A DNA stretch of 64,000 nucleotides from Armillaria gallica (lineage: Eukaryota > Basidiomycota > Agaricomycetes > Agaricales > Physalacriaceae), in assembly GCA_037576215.1 (NCBI GenBank), contig JBANDB010000021.1, positions 930,001-994,000 on the forward strand. The letters are read 5' to 3'. Each line of letters opens with the position of its first letter. Position 1 is the first letter of the stretch. Below the pieces are notes generated by a model, which ran no database searches, was not told where the DNA came from, and saw nothing but the letters and a program-made list of their open reading frames with translations. Shown one piece after another: positions 1 through 11,910 of the stretch. A program made the translations under genes and the position numbers.

Positions 1-1600
1 CGGGATGCAGAGGAGAGCCTCTCTACTTGGTTAAAGGACAAAGGCTAACATCGTGATATTTTTAAGACAGCGGCGAATATAGCCACCATCATGGTGGGTT
101 CGTAAATCGTTCTACTGGAACCATATCCCTGCGTTGGTATTAAGAAATCAGAAAACAGTTGCATAATAACCGTAATGTCAATAAAACCCGTACGGACACG
201 TTAAAATTACCCGTGGACGAACTCCACAGCCACGTCCGACACGAAAAGACTTTTCGTCAAGGTCAGCTCTCTTGCACAGTAGTATGCCGATTCCCGAAGT
301 TTGTCGAAGAAATTCTATTGTCTGTTCCTCACTCTTTGCTGCCACCGGCGACCTCTATAACCTCGTTAGAGGAGGACTGACTACAGTGGTGTTTTCATCG
401 CGTACGCGTAAACAGCACCTCGTTTGCTTGACACCTAAGAAGGTATTGCTCCGAATTCTATTGTTAAGAATTTAATGCTCAACGACGCATGCCTCGACGG
501 TGTTTGGATTGTGCAACGTGCATATGAAGTATTTGTGAAATAGCACTGCTAAGGACTCCATCGTAATTTAAGCGCAATAATTATTTGGAACTGAATCACC
601 CTAGAGCGCTCACTAAAAATCCTGAAAAGTAGAGGTATCATCAAGTGAGTATATGGTGACAGCTCGCCTTGTGAGCGTGTGGTCTTCGTTAGCTAACAGA
701 AGAAACACGGTTCCCGCAGACAAGTTCAGATATGGAAACAAATTGTCGTTCATGATACTCGTGCCCGAGCACTTATTGGGTATGCCGCCCACGGTGTTCG
801 GACGAGGGATCTATACAGAAAAACTCATACGGATCCGGAAGGTCTAGGAGATGAAAAATCCAGAAACATTCAACCCAACAGACTAAGCTGTTATTCAGGT
901 TCACATAGTCCGTGGCTGAAAGACATACACCAGATTTTAGGTGTCGACGGCACTATAGGAAGCTTGTCTGTACGCCGAGTTTATCAAATCCGGAAATGTA
1001 AGCATCCTAACGATCACCGAAAGGAAAACTTGTGTACAAAGAACCCTTGGTATCAGCCGACAAGCACCGTTCTCCCAATACGTCCCTATATCTCGTTCAG
1101 CTCATTGCTTGGCCTCCGGTGAAGGTCTTTAGTCAGTTTTTCTCTTGGACCGTCGACGGAATCAGAGAAATGTTCTTCAAACTTTGTTTGCTCGAGAAAT
1201 CTAGAGTGCTAGCGGCGTACATCTCGAACGGAAGGCGTGTATTGGTGAAAGGAATAGTATAGCGATCAGTGAAATGTCTCCTATTTTCTCTAATCGTTCG
1301 AGGATTAGGCTCGATATAGGGCTTCCGAGTTGGTCTAGAGTGAGAACGGAGCTTGGTGCCAAAACTGCAGATCTTCTTCTGCCAAACCAGACGAGAGTCA
1401 TGAGAGGATTCGAGGAAAACGAAGACCACTGGGTTGACAGGTTCAACTTGACACCCATCATCGAGACGCAGGCGCCTATACCATGGAGCTTCCGCGTAGA
1501 TCGCTTCAAAACCTTTGGAACCAATTGTCAGATTAGCCCAGCCCCCGCGCGCCAGGAATAGGTCCAGAAGGTCCGATCGAGTTCGACTACAGACTCGCAA
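1..1600. other. No recognisable gene; probable continuation of decayed repeat
   Basis: Only short open frames occur on both strands, the longest about 155 codons on the minus strand (1,133-1,600), and none has a recognised domain or splice pattern. The stretch precedes the third repeat copy at 1,640-4,300 and may be its more decayed continuation, but I found no convincing anchor here. Confidence 0.4.
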
Positions 1601-4300
1601 ATAGATACGCAGAATCGCTGTTGACTCTCACGTCAAAGACATATTAACCCAAACAACTGAAAAGGAAGAGAAGCAAGGGCCGGTGGTATTCCAGGCTTAC
1701 TTTCCACGTTCATATTCAGACCCGCAGAGTGCGGAATCTGAATCTCGACAGATGGGGGAGATTCCTGTTCGGGACTAGGCTCACCTTGTAATGTACATAG
1801 AGATTGAATAGGAAGCAGACGCTTTGCATAAATGTAGTGAATTGAAAGGACTCAATACTTTATCGCGAAAAGAGTCCATACTATCGTGACGAGAATTTCC
1901 GCTCTGTTTCCGTAAAAGTATCCCACCCTGTCTCGGGACCATTTAATGAGGACCATGTACGTATTTGTATTCTGGATTTAATGGATTCAATTTATGTCTA
2001 AGAGCAAGAGATGCGTACCTTGGGCGGATGTTGAGCGCCTGTGCTGTGGGTCCACAATCTGACACACATCTTCTTTTAAGACGGGGAATATGCGAGGGAC
2101 TAACTGTAAGAAATTAAGACCAATACACAGATATCGTAAGGAATCAAACATCGTTGCGAGGTTCGCGGTATGAGGACCTGAGGATAGCTTAGGCGCGCAA
2201 TAAAGTTTGAGAAAGAACTCGCTACTCGGGAAGGGGCTGAAGCTTAGTTCCGTAAGTCCATAGCGTTGCCATCACGAAGAGAAACAGACGAAACACTAGC
2301 ATAAGCCAGCCTAAGATAAGTGTCGTTAGAGCCTTCTCGCCGGATTAGGATGTGATAGCATAAAGCTACGCTACGAACTACGTACTGGAACTACGGGACA
2401 TTGCGGCAAAGCCTCCGAAGCCTGCCCTAAATCAGGTCTCCGCTTAATCCCGACGCGTCTCCCGCCATGGGTCTGATCTTCTGCGACACACGACGGAAAA
2501 TCTCTGGATAAGAGTCGGGCTAAGCTCTAGGATATTAATTCTGGAATCCCAAATTTGCAGAGGACAAGCATGCCCACTCGCCGTGGCATGAAGATTCAGA
2601 AAGATCACGGCATCCCGGCCACGTCGAACCCTTTGACACTCTTCTCTCAAATCTTTTGATCGCATTCCCGCGCCGTCTATTTTTTCCGCTGGCCTGGAGC
2701 GCCGAGAAACCTTGGTGCGATACAGGAATTTCTCTGTATTATTGATACGCTCCTCTGAAGATTGGAGGACTTAAATCTTTACAACTCGAAGGTTTCTTCA
2801 GTAGTTTGGAGCTCTGGGCCTTTCTGTACCTCATGTTCATGTATCCGCAGCTCACAACACGCCATGATCTCTACCTCGATGTCTCTTTTTGGGCAGGAGG
2901 AAAAAGATGTTCCCGGAGCTCTTGCGGCGTAGACTCCGTCACTATCATTGAGTCAGACTATGGCATGATGGCTCTACGCGCCTTCTCTTAGTGGCTTTCC
3001 TGACAATCTCCGCCTGTTCTTCTCAGGCTAATGACGACTGTCCTTGCTCCGTTCCTTGGCATAAGCATTATCGAGGCAATTAATTAATATCCAAGCGAAG
3101 AAGCCAGTTTACTACGATGAACGCCAGTCCGAAGCCGCAGGGGAATACGAGGGAAAGAATGCATACGAAGATTGTAGGCTGATCTTCCGCCTGTGAAATG
3201 CGCCGCTTTCTCTCGTTTTATCGGTGTTTCCGGTGACTTACCCAGTAATTACCCGCCGCCATACGATATGTATACGTCGCCAAATAATGGTTCCAGAGGA
3301 TCGCAGGTTAGGCCTCCCTCAATTAACGAAGCCAGGCCGTCGTCACTGGCTGTTATTACGAACGTGAAGTCTTCTTCTATTTACTGACATCGAAACTGTC
3401 CACTAACGTTTCCGTATGTAGCCGCCCGGAAACTACGGAAATCCGTGCGCCCGTTCCTCGGAAGTTGGGAGTTAGGCGCATTTAACTATAAAAATACTCC
3501 TGGAGGAAAGTGCTGTGCTTCGTAACGGTACCGGTTTCCATTCAGAATGGTAAGGTTCCCTAACACTTCGTGGCTGGTCACAGGAAACTATGTCATTGAC
3601 GTTAGTTGTGGAGCGAGACAGGTAGACGTCCAAAGCACTTGATGGTAACTTGTCGTCAGCGATGAATTCTACCGAGGACATTCTAGCGGTTCTTGGACCG
3701 AAATGCACAACTGTGATTCAACATATGGAATGCAGAATTTCCAGCTCGTCTGATGTCGCAGAACTGCGCCACAGTCAATCATTTACGCCGAGTACATTGC
3801 AACAATCTGTTCTATTCATACTCACCCCCAACTTCCTTTTGAGATACGGAGGTAACGGTTTGAGTACGAGCTTGCCAGAGAGGGAATCAGTATCGCCGTG
3901 GGCGATGATCAACGCAGCCTTGTAACGGTTTTTGTTCTACTGCTATGCCTCGAAATTAATATACCTACCTCACGATCAATTGAAGAACGGCATTGACATT
4001 TGACAGGGATAATAACTATCGTGCGTCAAGATCCAGTGTGTGCTTATTCCTGACTTGGTTGGCATGCTATGCTCCATTTGCTCCATTTGTACTCCTCCTC
4101 CACGGATACTAGCCTATTGCGTAGCAACGTCCATAATCAGTGGCGTTGCTTATGGGTCTTCGGCCCATCAGGGCTGACGTGAGCGTCATGAAGGACAGCT
4201 AATCATGCGTTCTGAGCGTAATATGGAGCGGCCTCTCGAGAAAATTACCTGGCACTAGTAACGCGTTCCCCCGTACGCTGAGATGTTTCGTGTCTATGCA
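1600..4300 (+). repeat. Third, partial repeat copy, direct to 37.5-40.2 kb
   Basis: Several anchors match the right arm in the same orientation with an offset near 36 kb. Examples are the tccatactatcgtg block at about 1,880 versus 37,845, the cgtaagyccay / cgaagaaaaacag block at about 2,250 versus 38,230, the attaattaat block at 3,080 versus 39,080, and the block tactcctggaggaaagtgct at about 3,495 versus 39,559. The same stretch is inverted relative to about 14.2-16.4 kb. It therefore looks like a truncated extra copy of the unit that forms the arms. Open frames are short and not conserved as intact ORFs. Boundaries are approximate. Confidence 0.7.
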
Positions 4301-6440
4301 AGCCTATCAGTACGTCATTGATAGCTCGTTCAAAATGGAGGAACGGCAGCTCTCTGGAATGACAGAAGATCCGAAAGGGAGAAGGCAGTGGAAAGAAATA
4401 AGGCGGTGTTATGCAGCTACTCACCGTCATTCAGTAAGTTTATGAAAAGAAATCCTGACTTTCCGGCTGTGATGTTAACCATAGAAGAATTACCACGAAA
4501 TAAGACGCCGGGTAAAGTGGATACCGACAGATACCGAGTTTGATTGCATCATAGGAATAAATTGTGCTTGCGCAGAGAAATTTACTTGTTTGTAGGCTTT
4601 CATAAAGAATCAGGTCGACTAATTATGGAATGATGTCGCCCTTCAAAACAAAATTGTCAACAAAAGGGAACGGAACGTAAGTCAAGCAGGAAGTCCAGTC
4701 TCGGCTAAGCGGCACGAAAACGCCAGTGTGAGATCAATGTTTTCGCTGTGAGGTCTGGTACTCCAGATACCACCTCTGAGGTCAATGGAAATGATGCTAG
4801 TCATGTTCTCAGATAATTCTGGATGTGAGGGATTTTAGGATAGCACCTGCAAGGGGGGTTCTATCAAAAGAGCGGTGTGCCTTAGCACGTGGCAAACGCG
4901 GACCGGTACGGCGGTACGGCCGGAACATGTCTTTTCCTCTTTCTCTTCCCGCGGCATTTTGCAATGGTACTCTGATCCCGTCTGTAGCTGCAGTTTCTCT
5001 AATTCTTGGTGTTGGCGTGCCACCAGCATATGTGGCCGGGGCCTCTGCTTAGACCTCCATTTTTCTGGTTCATAAATCCATCTCTCTGCCAAACAAAGGG
5101 TACTCTTTCGCTCATGGTGCCTAGTCTCTCGTAGACAGACGGACGATACACGCCTATAGAGGGAGGGAGTGACGGCGTGTATGTAGTCTGTTGTTTATGT
5201 GGGGGGCCTTGGTGTCATCGTCATTTTGTTACGTAAAAATATCACGTGCTTCTTAGACGCGTCGAATTTTCTCTCACTTGCTGCCACCATCACGACGTGT
5301 TTCCGCTGTATTTGTGAATCCAAACTGTATCGTTCTTAACAGTAATGAATTTTTATAACCCAGAACCACCGAAACGGCGCAAAAAATGGACTGAATACCC
5401 CAGACTCCCATAATTCCACTCCCACCCTCGAATGCATCAGATTATCGACTCTCAACTTTTACCCCAGTTTCTCCAGACCTTATTTCGACCCCGTCCGAAT
5501 TCCAAGTTCCTCATATTGCAGGCCAATCCTTTCGTCGGCGTGATAACCAGTCCAACAGGGTGTTTGCGAGCTGGTAACGAGGGATATTCTTCAGGGCACT
5601 GGCTGAGTTCGAGATGGCAAAGAATGGGAACGCTGAAGTGAGCTGATTTTCCGCTGTACAGAGTGAAACGTCTTCGCCGTTGAGGATATAAACGATGGGC
5701 TGTTCTTGGAAAGGATGAAGGCCATCCTTCCAGGCCTTTATGCGCTTGGTGACAACGATTTTAATGGTTTGCAGTCCCTCAGGGTCCTTCCATAATAGTG
5801 TTGTATCCATATCATGACCGGCGAGTAAGAAGAAAGCAAGGATATACGCGAGGAAACGCCACGACCGTGGCGGTACTGACGCGAGGAACGAATCCGAGTG
5901 ATGGGAATTCATTTCTACAGTTAGAATTGTACGTAAGCGACGGACGGTGCTACCAAGCCGGGCGCGATTAAAACAGGACTACATGGTGCCGACTCAAAAC
6001 CCTCTTAGAATGGAAGGGTCGTCCCATTTCCTTTCCTGCTGTACATCACTCTTGAAATCGAAGATCTTTGCTTTCTCCGAAAATGCCATCCTGACTTTCT
6101 GTGTGAAGGAAGTCGACGAGCCGGCCATGATCTCCACGGGAACCTGAGGTGGAACTAGCGCACTCTCGGATGGGAAACACAGATTGAAGATATTCTCGCA
6201 GAGTGTCTAGTGAAAGGATTTGAAAAATCCGACATGGTTTGAGTTCCTTCTCGTTGCCTCTCTTGTTCGAGTGGCTGACTATATGCGATACGCAATCACA
6301 GGAGGGGCATTTTGACTAATCTGTCTTGCGAGCATTACACGACTTTCAATCGGAGCATAACCGAAAGGTACAATTGCTGAAAGATATAGCTGGGGTGCGT
6401 CTTTTTATTCATTTATTTGGCGATGTCGCGGAGGAATAAC
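4300..6440. other. Decayed sequence between repeat copies
   Basis: No gene is recognised apart from the minus-strand ORF at 5,511-5,912. By position this stretch corresponds to about 40.2-42.3 kb of the right arm, but nucleotide similarity is weak by eye and I cannot place a boundary. Confidence 0.35.
5511..5912 (-). CDS. Small ORF with one hydrophobic segment, function unknown
   Basis: An ATG-initiated open frame of 133 codons. Residues about 19-33 form a hydrophobic stretch that could span a membrane; the remainder is mixed, and the product is not recognised. It lies where the third repeat copy would pair with about 41.6-41.9 kb. The minus-strand frame there (41,597-41,938) has a loosely similar pattern (RS..RF, then F.(E/D)Q followed by ..V and an acidic pair), but nucleotide similarity is poor. 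I treat it as a possible remnant of a gene carried by the repeat rather than a functional gene. Confidence 0.25.
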   Translation of the reverse strand: MNSHHSDSFLASVPPRSWRFLAYILAFFLLAGHDMDTTLLWKDPEGLQTIKIVVTKRIKAWKDGLHPFQEQPIVYILNGEDVSLCTAENQLTSAFPFFAISNSASALKNIPRYQLANTLLDWLSRRRKDWPAI

Positions 6441-8197
6441 GCAACTAATTTCGTAGCGGTATCTCCATTAGCAACCTTGTTCGACATCGCCTTCGCACTT
6501 CGATGGTGAGTCTCCCGCTATTATTTTATGCGTTTTACTGATGACTAGTACTTCATAGTTTGTAGATATTGTACTGAAGTTTGATATTTTTCTATAGTCG
6601 TCCTTGTTTTGTTTTTCCTGTCACTAACGAGGTTCCCTTTTCAATTCCCAGATTTGCATGATGTGTCGAAGCTAACTGAAGCCAAAAATCATTTGCAAAC
6701 CCTCCAACGCCATGCGAGCCCCGTTAAATTCTTCGGTCACATGGGTGAGCCATTTACACCCTTCTCTACAACGATCATAACTGATTCCTTCTATGTGCAT
6801 CTATCGTACGAACACCGTAGAATCGCTTCATTGGTTACTCTTCCTGCCTCTCAATGGCTGAATCTGGAAATGATTATAGTAGCACCCGCAGTAATTCGTA
6901 CCAATGCGTTGACGGTCCATCTGTCACCAACGGATTCAGGAGACTCTGAGTCGATGATATGCTGTCGCAGTCAGTAACTGTTTTCTTTACTGTTTCGATA
7001 GGTCTTACGAATACATGTCGCAGACAATACGGAAGCTCACTTACGTGCTTTCCGTGGTATCATTCACGAAGCTTGGACGTTAATAGCGCGCATGATGCAT
7101 TCGATTTTTAGAAGGAAATCTGGCAAACCAGAGCTTGGTACGATCCTTCTTATGGTAAAGGCATTCCCTTTGTATAATTTCTCTTTACCGATCCTGAGAC
7201 GCTTTGGTCAGTGAATATTTGTTATTCAGGCAATGGTATCGATTAGGCTGCATATTGGAAGCCTCAATCTAGAAACACAGAGGTATGTTTGCGTCGGCCC
7301 TTCCTTGTCACTGCGACTTTGACGTGTACACAGACTACTTATTCGATGGATTATAGGACCCAGATGAGATCAAGGGGGGTCCCGTTGCCACCAAAAGCGA
7401 TGTTCGGTATGTTTCTTAGTAGGAAGCATTAATGGTGGTTGAGATGACAGTTTCACCCATGGAACCATCGCCGACGAAGCTACTTATCTAAGGGCTGCTT
7501 GGTATACAGCAAACCGTTGTATGTTGTCCCCAGAGCTGGTGGCAGAGAGTTCTTCACGTGCCATTAGCGAGACGGGTTAATTGTTCGACAGCATTGCATA
7601 TGCAGATATCTCCAATCACGGCTTTGCGTCGTATATGAATCCGGAGCAGTATCGATTCATGATAACACGTCGCAGAACTGTGAACTCTGTATACGATGTT
7701 TCGCTGGTATGGACGAGACGCGACCGTATTCTGCTCTTTTACTCTGTGCCTGTTTGTATCCACCCCGTGGCAAGCGAACACGCAACTACAACTACGCCTT
7801 CAGAAGCTGACATTGTACAATCTATCACAGAAACGTCCCCTATGCGCATTGCCCCGATATCCATCTGTGCAGCTGACCGAGGACTAGAAGTTAGGCATCC
7901 GGTGTTAAATAGTGGCATCCTAAGTTCATGGTAAGTCATCCATCGATACAATCCTTGCGATTGTCGACAAGTATTTTGGCTCAATCAAAGTCGTTCTGTG
8001 CACCGTCACAATTTTGCAATACTACATTTACAGTGTGTCCCATCCGACCGGTGAAATGTCATGCCCGGATGACGAAGATTGTTTTTCTCTTCAGAATGTT
8101 CCCGCTCTTTGATGTAAGAGACTTGGCGAGGTGAGTATTGTGTTTCGAGAATAGGGCTATCCGCTCCACCCAAGTTAGACGAACGGAAACATCATGT

Positions 8198-8443
8198 TCA
8201 GCAGATAGTTGGAGCTTCTCTATCCACATAGACCTTTGAATATCGTTTGTTGTTTTTGTTCTGACAAGGCACTCGCAGCTCTTTCGCACATTCTTCCTGA
8301 TGCCTTAGTTCTCTCACTAATAGGTCGACCGGGACGATGCTTGAAACAAAGCATGGCATCAATTCTATAGCTAACGTATCCTGGGTGTGCGAGTAGTCAA
8401 ATAAAAGAGGCTCGTTCATTGAATGGCAGAAGTTAGGCCGCAA
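8198..8443 (-). pseudogene. Coding remnant shared by both arms (left copy)
   Basis: The minus-strand frame here and the plus-strand frame at 46,101-46,361 share a block reading FVSSI.PVDLLVRE followed by HQ(E/K)E and then VPC. Over the roughly 40 aligned codons many differences fall at third positions and are silent (for example CCG/CCA, GAC/GAT, GTG/GTA, CCT/CCC). That pattern suggests this frame was once translated and selected. Just upstream both copies also share SIVRRD and FC. No protein family is recognised. The two copies differ by an insertion between the blocks, and neither sits in a long open gene, so it is called a remnant. Confidence 0.45.
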
Positions 8444-10989
8444 TGTATCTCTTCGAACTATTGAAGCAGAGTCAAGCGCAGAGTCGAGGTCGGCTACCTT
8501 AAATAGGGAACTGCTAGTGTTTTCCGTCCGTCGATATTTCGAACTTCAAAGAGAATGCGATGTTGGGATCTGTACAGGTTGTGGGGCATTCAGGCTGGGC
8601 GTGTGGTTGTTACGAGATATGTATAGGAAGCCATAGCGCAGCTGGTGGGAGTTCTGCTCGTCTCCAGTGAAACAGGGCTGCCAGTTTCTATTTAACTGGT
8701 GTAACCGTACCCATAGCAGCAAATGAATAATGCAGGAGCAACTTACGAGCGTTATACATATACCACTCTGACAGATGATAAAGGCTCCACTGGTGATGGC
8801 ATGAGTTAGATTGTATCGGACAGCAATAAATGTGGAAAGTACGGCTAGAAGTCCGCATGAACATTAAAGCCGTTAAAGTGTGACATTGTGTGTCCAGAAT
8901 ACGTAGTCATCAATTAGGGGTTTCCTCTAACAGCGTCGACGAACTCGTACGATGCCAGTTCCGATTTCACACGGGCACGATCATAGAAAGGCCGGGAAAT
9001 TCCTGACCCATTCATGATACCTGTACACAGAGAATTTGGGGTTCAATGTACATCAGCTGCATTCCAAAATGCCAATGCTCACGACGTAGAAGGCAGACTT
9101 CAATATGATCGGAATTCTCCCGCTGCAATACCGGTTCGAGGGAAACAGCGCATCATCACCGGTCTATGATTTCATTACGACAAATTAACAATGTAACATA
9201 CTTAGAGGTGACGACGAACCAAAAAAAGGCCGACTCGGAGAATTCATCCCAATGATCATAAGGCACTTTCATTTCGGTCCATTTTACTGAGGGAATGGAA
9301 GGGCTGCACAAGGTCGCCTTATAGCCCGATGCGAGGAACCAACATCTGGCGATGTCGCCTCAGGACCGCTGTTAGAATTTTTTACCTAGAGATGGCATCA
9401 CGTACGAAAGATTCTGATAGCCGATTAGACCCTGCCTGGCCTCACAATGAACGCTGATAACGCACCCTCATTCCGCGGCGGTGGCTTACCAGGGTCGTAA
9501 GCAACCGACGGCCGAGTAAGCATATTACCGACATGTGGTTGCTACGCGCGGTACCGTCAAGTCAGCACTTTCTTGCAGCTGCGACTATATATCTAAATGA
9601 ATCATGTTTCCGCCACTCGACCCGTAAAACCCGGAATGTTACAGAGCCCTGAGATCGGGGTGAGAGACTTCACAGGCCCTCGGAATCAGCGCCGCAGATA
9701 TCATAGGTACTGTGGCATCTGTCAAGTGACATTTCCCCTGGGTTAATCACCTATGACATTGGACAGATAGCGGGCTCCTTCAGGAAAGGCAAAAACTTCG
9801 CGTCTTCCATGTATGTTGAGTCTCAGAATTCAGCTTCTTATGTCATCACGGCCAGTAGTACACTGCGGAGGAAAATCAAGGGAAACTGATCGCAGACACC
9901 CCAGTCTGATAGCGCTCATAGAGAAGTCGATGCGCTTGCTGGGATACCCAGCAACAAGAAGCGAAACCCGAATAAACGTCCTTCAAGCGGAATGTCAGAT
10001 AAAAGGGAAAGCCGGTCTTCGACGCTGACGTTGACTGTTGACGGATGGATCAAAGCGCGTAAAGTGTTGAAATCTTACTTGAAGATGCCGACGGCAACAC
10101 CCGATGGTTTCAACGGCCCGACTATTGTTTGAAGTTCCGCAATTCCGAAGGCTTAGGTACATTTTCTTGGCGTTTTCAGCCACTTTCACTGCTTCGGAAT
10201 CGGGACTTCGATATCCAGTGAACTTGTTTTCTATGTGTCGTCCATATCTGACCGGCCTGACCTTCCGATGCAATGACTAAGCTAATATTTGCTCTTTGGC
10301 CTTCTTCCCTTGTCCAACAAGATCTCGATGTGAAAGCCACCTTCAATAGTATTGTCTTGAAATCAACGGTCCATTCTTTGTCTATTCTGAAAACACTGTG
10401 CCGTGTCAGGCTGTCATTCCTTCGCGTGCTTTATACATCTAAGCTTGCTCAGTGGACAGTACTTGGAGGCGAACACGGGTGCTGCGTCGATGAAGATCGG
10501 TCCACTCATTCTAGGGGACATCATATTGTTTTCGAACCTCAATGGTCTTGCCACTTTTGCTTGGTCCGGGTTTGTTTCATTGTCTGACGGAGACAGTCCT
10601 GCCACCAAACGGTCTTGTTAATCTTTATAACGAACGACATCTTCCAGGACGCAAGTACTCCTAATCGTCCCTTCAATCGTGGCTTATATCTGCAGTCAGC
10701 CTTCGGTATGTTCGTTTCTTGCTTTATATCACTGGTGAATTCTTATTGAGAGGTAGACTAATTTTTCGATGCAAACACCGCTGGAAAACCCAGTAAGAGA
10801 AGAGCCTAATCATGATTTACTTGTAAGTTTCACAAGATGGCGACCGAATATATATCCTGATTAGTAAACTAGCAGATGGCAACATATGGACCAGAAAGAC
10901 CGGTAAGACTGTGCTTATACGCGGCTGTGACACCGGATGCTGAGTAGATTTAGGACCCACGGAATATTATTCAGCTCGTCAGTCATGGG

Positions 10990-11910
10990 ACACGCGTAGG
11001 CTGTTTGTCAGTACTTTGGGTACTCTTTCTCACCTGTTCGCTTAGGACAAACCATGCATCCCAGATTGCATTGCCAGGAAATTCACGTTCCACCAACCTT
11101 TCTACATATGTCTTGACACACCACCAGTACGCTCTCCCCTTCTCTCCCTTCCTGTCTCATTTTACTCTCAAACCAGACCACCAGCACTTGCCAAAGCCCA
11201 AAAGCATACGGCCGCCTCAAGTACGCTTTCCCACTTCCCGGGTCCGACCGTATGCTGTACAAAATCGAATTTGGGTGGGCTAGCATGCTGCAGGTCCTGC
11301 AGGGCGACCGGTCGTGGACCTCAGATTCGACGTACCCGCTTGCATTGGTCGGAGTAAAATGTATCGATGTCGTCTTCCATGTAGAGTTTTCTCTTCTATT
11401 ATGCTCGCGGGAACTGACGAATCACAGGCAAGCGGGTATCTCCCGCAGTATATCCGTATCCCCTTGATATGCAAGCATCGTCGTGGGATGACATTCTACG
11501 ATCTGGCGTATAGCGTTTCCGCAGGCTATCGTGATATATTTAGAGTAAGTGAGCCTCATTCTCAGTAGGTTATTGCCCGTCTGATTCCACTAGAGAGAAG
11601 CAGAGAAGGTCTCGCCTGGTCGGACAGCGCCGATGACGCACGTCGTGATGAATGTGAATAATTTGAGATTGGGGTCATTGTATACGGATGATCCGTCGAA
11701 GACGAGGTGGTGGGCTGAGGTTGTCCTGATTGATGCAGTTTAGGGAGGTTTATCTCATTAGCATTGTAGCTCCACGTTTTCTTAATGGCCGGTTGACGGT
11801 GCCCGTATAAAGTCATCGATGGAAAGAGATGACTTGTAGATGTGGGTAAATGAGGCCCCCATCGCTGCAGAGAACAGATAGTTGTCTGACGGCGGTAGAG
11901 AAAAGACTGA
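10990..11910 (+). repeat. High-identity island of the left arm
   Basis: This part matches 42,480-43,400 (inverted) much more closely than the rest of the arm. Over 11,314-11,568 versus 42,799-43,053 I count about 25 differences in about 254 bases, near 90% identity. Both copies carry an 84-codon stop-free frame (GTG-started, plus here, minus on the right), but about 15 of the 84 residues differ. Most of the changes therefore alter the residue, which argues against selection on that frame. The closeness may reflect a later conversion or insertion event. Confidence 0.7.
11795..11850 (+). repeat. Copy of a short interspersed motif around ggaaaga-acttg
   Basis: A block resembling cgatggaaagacataacttg occurs here and again at about 23,205-23,262 (plus), 40,835-40,890 (plus), 42,530-42,600 (minus) and 47,333-47,372 (minus). 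The 11.8 and 42.5 kb copies pair along the arms; the others do not, so this is a separate dispersed family or a fragment of one. Confidence 0.5.
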
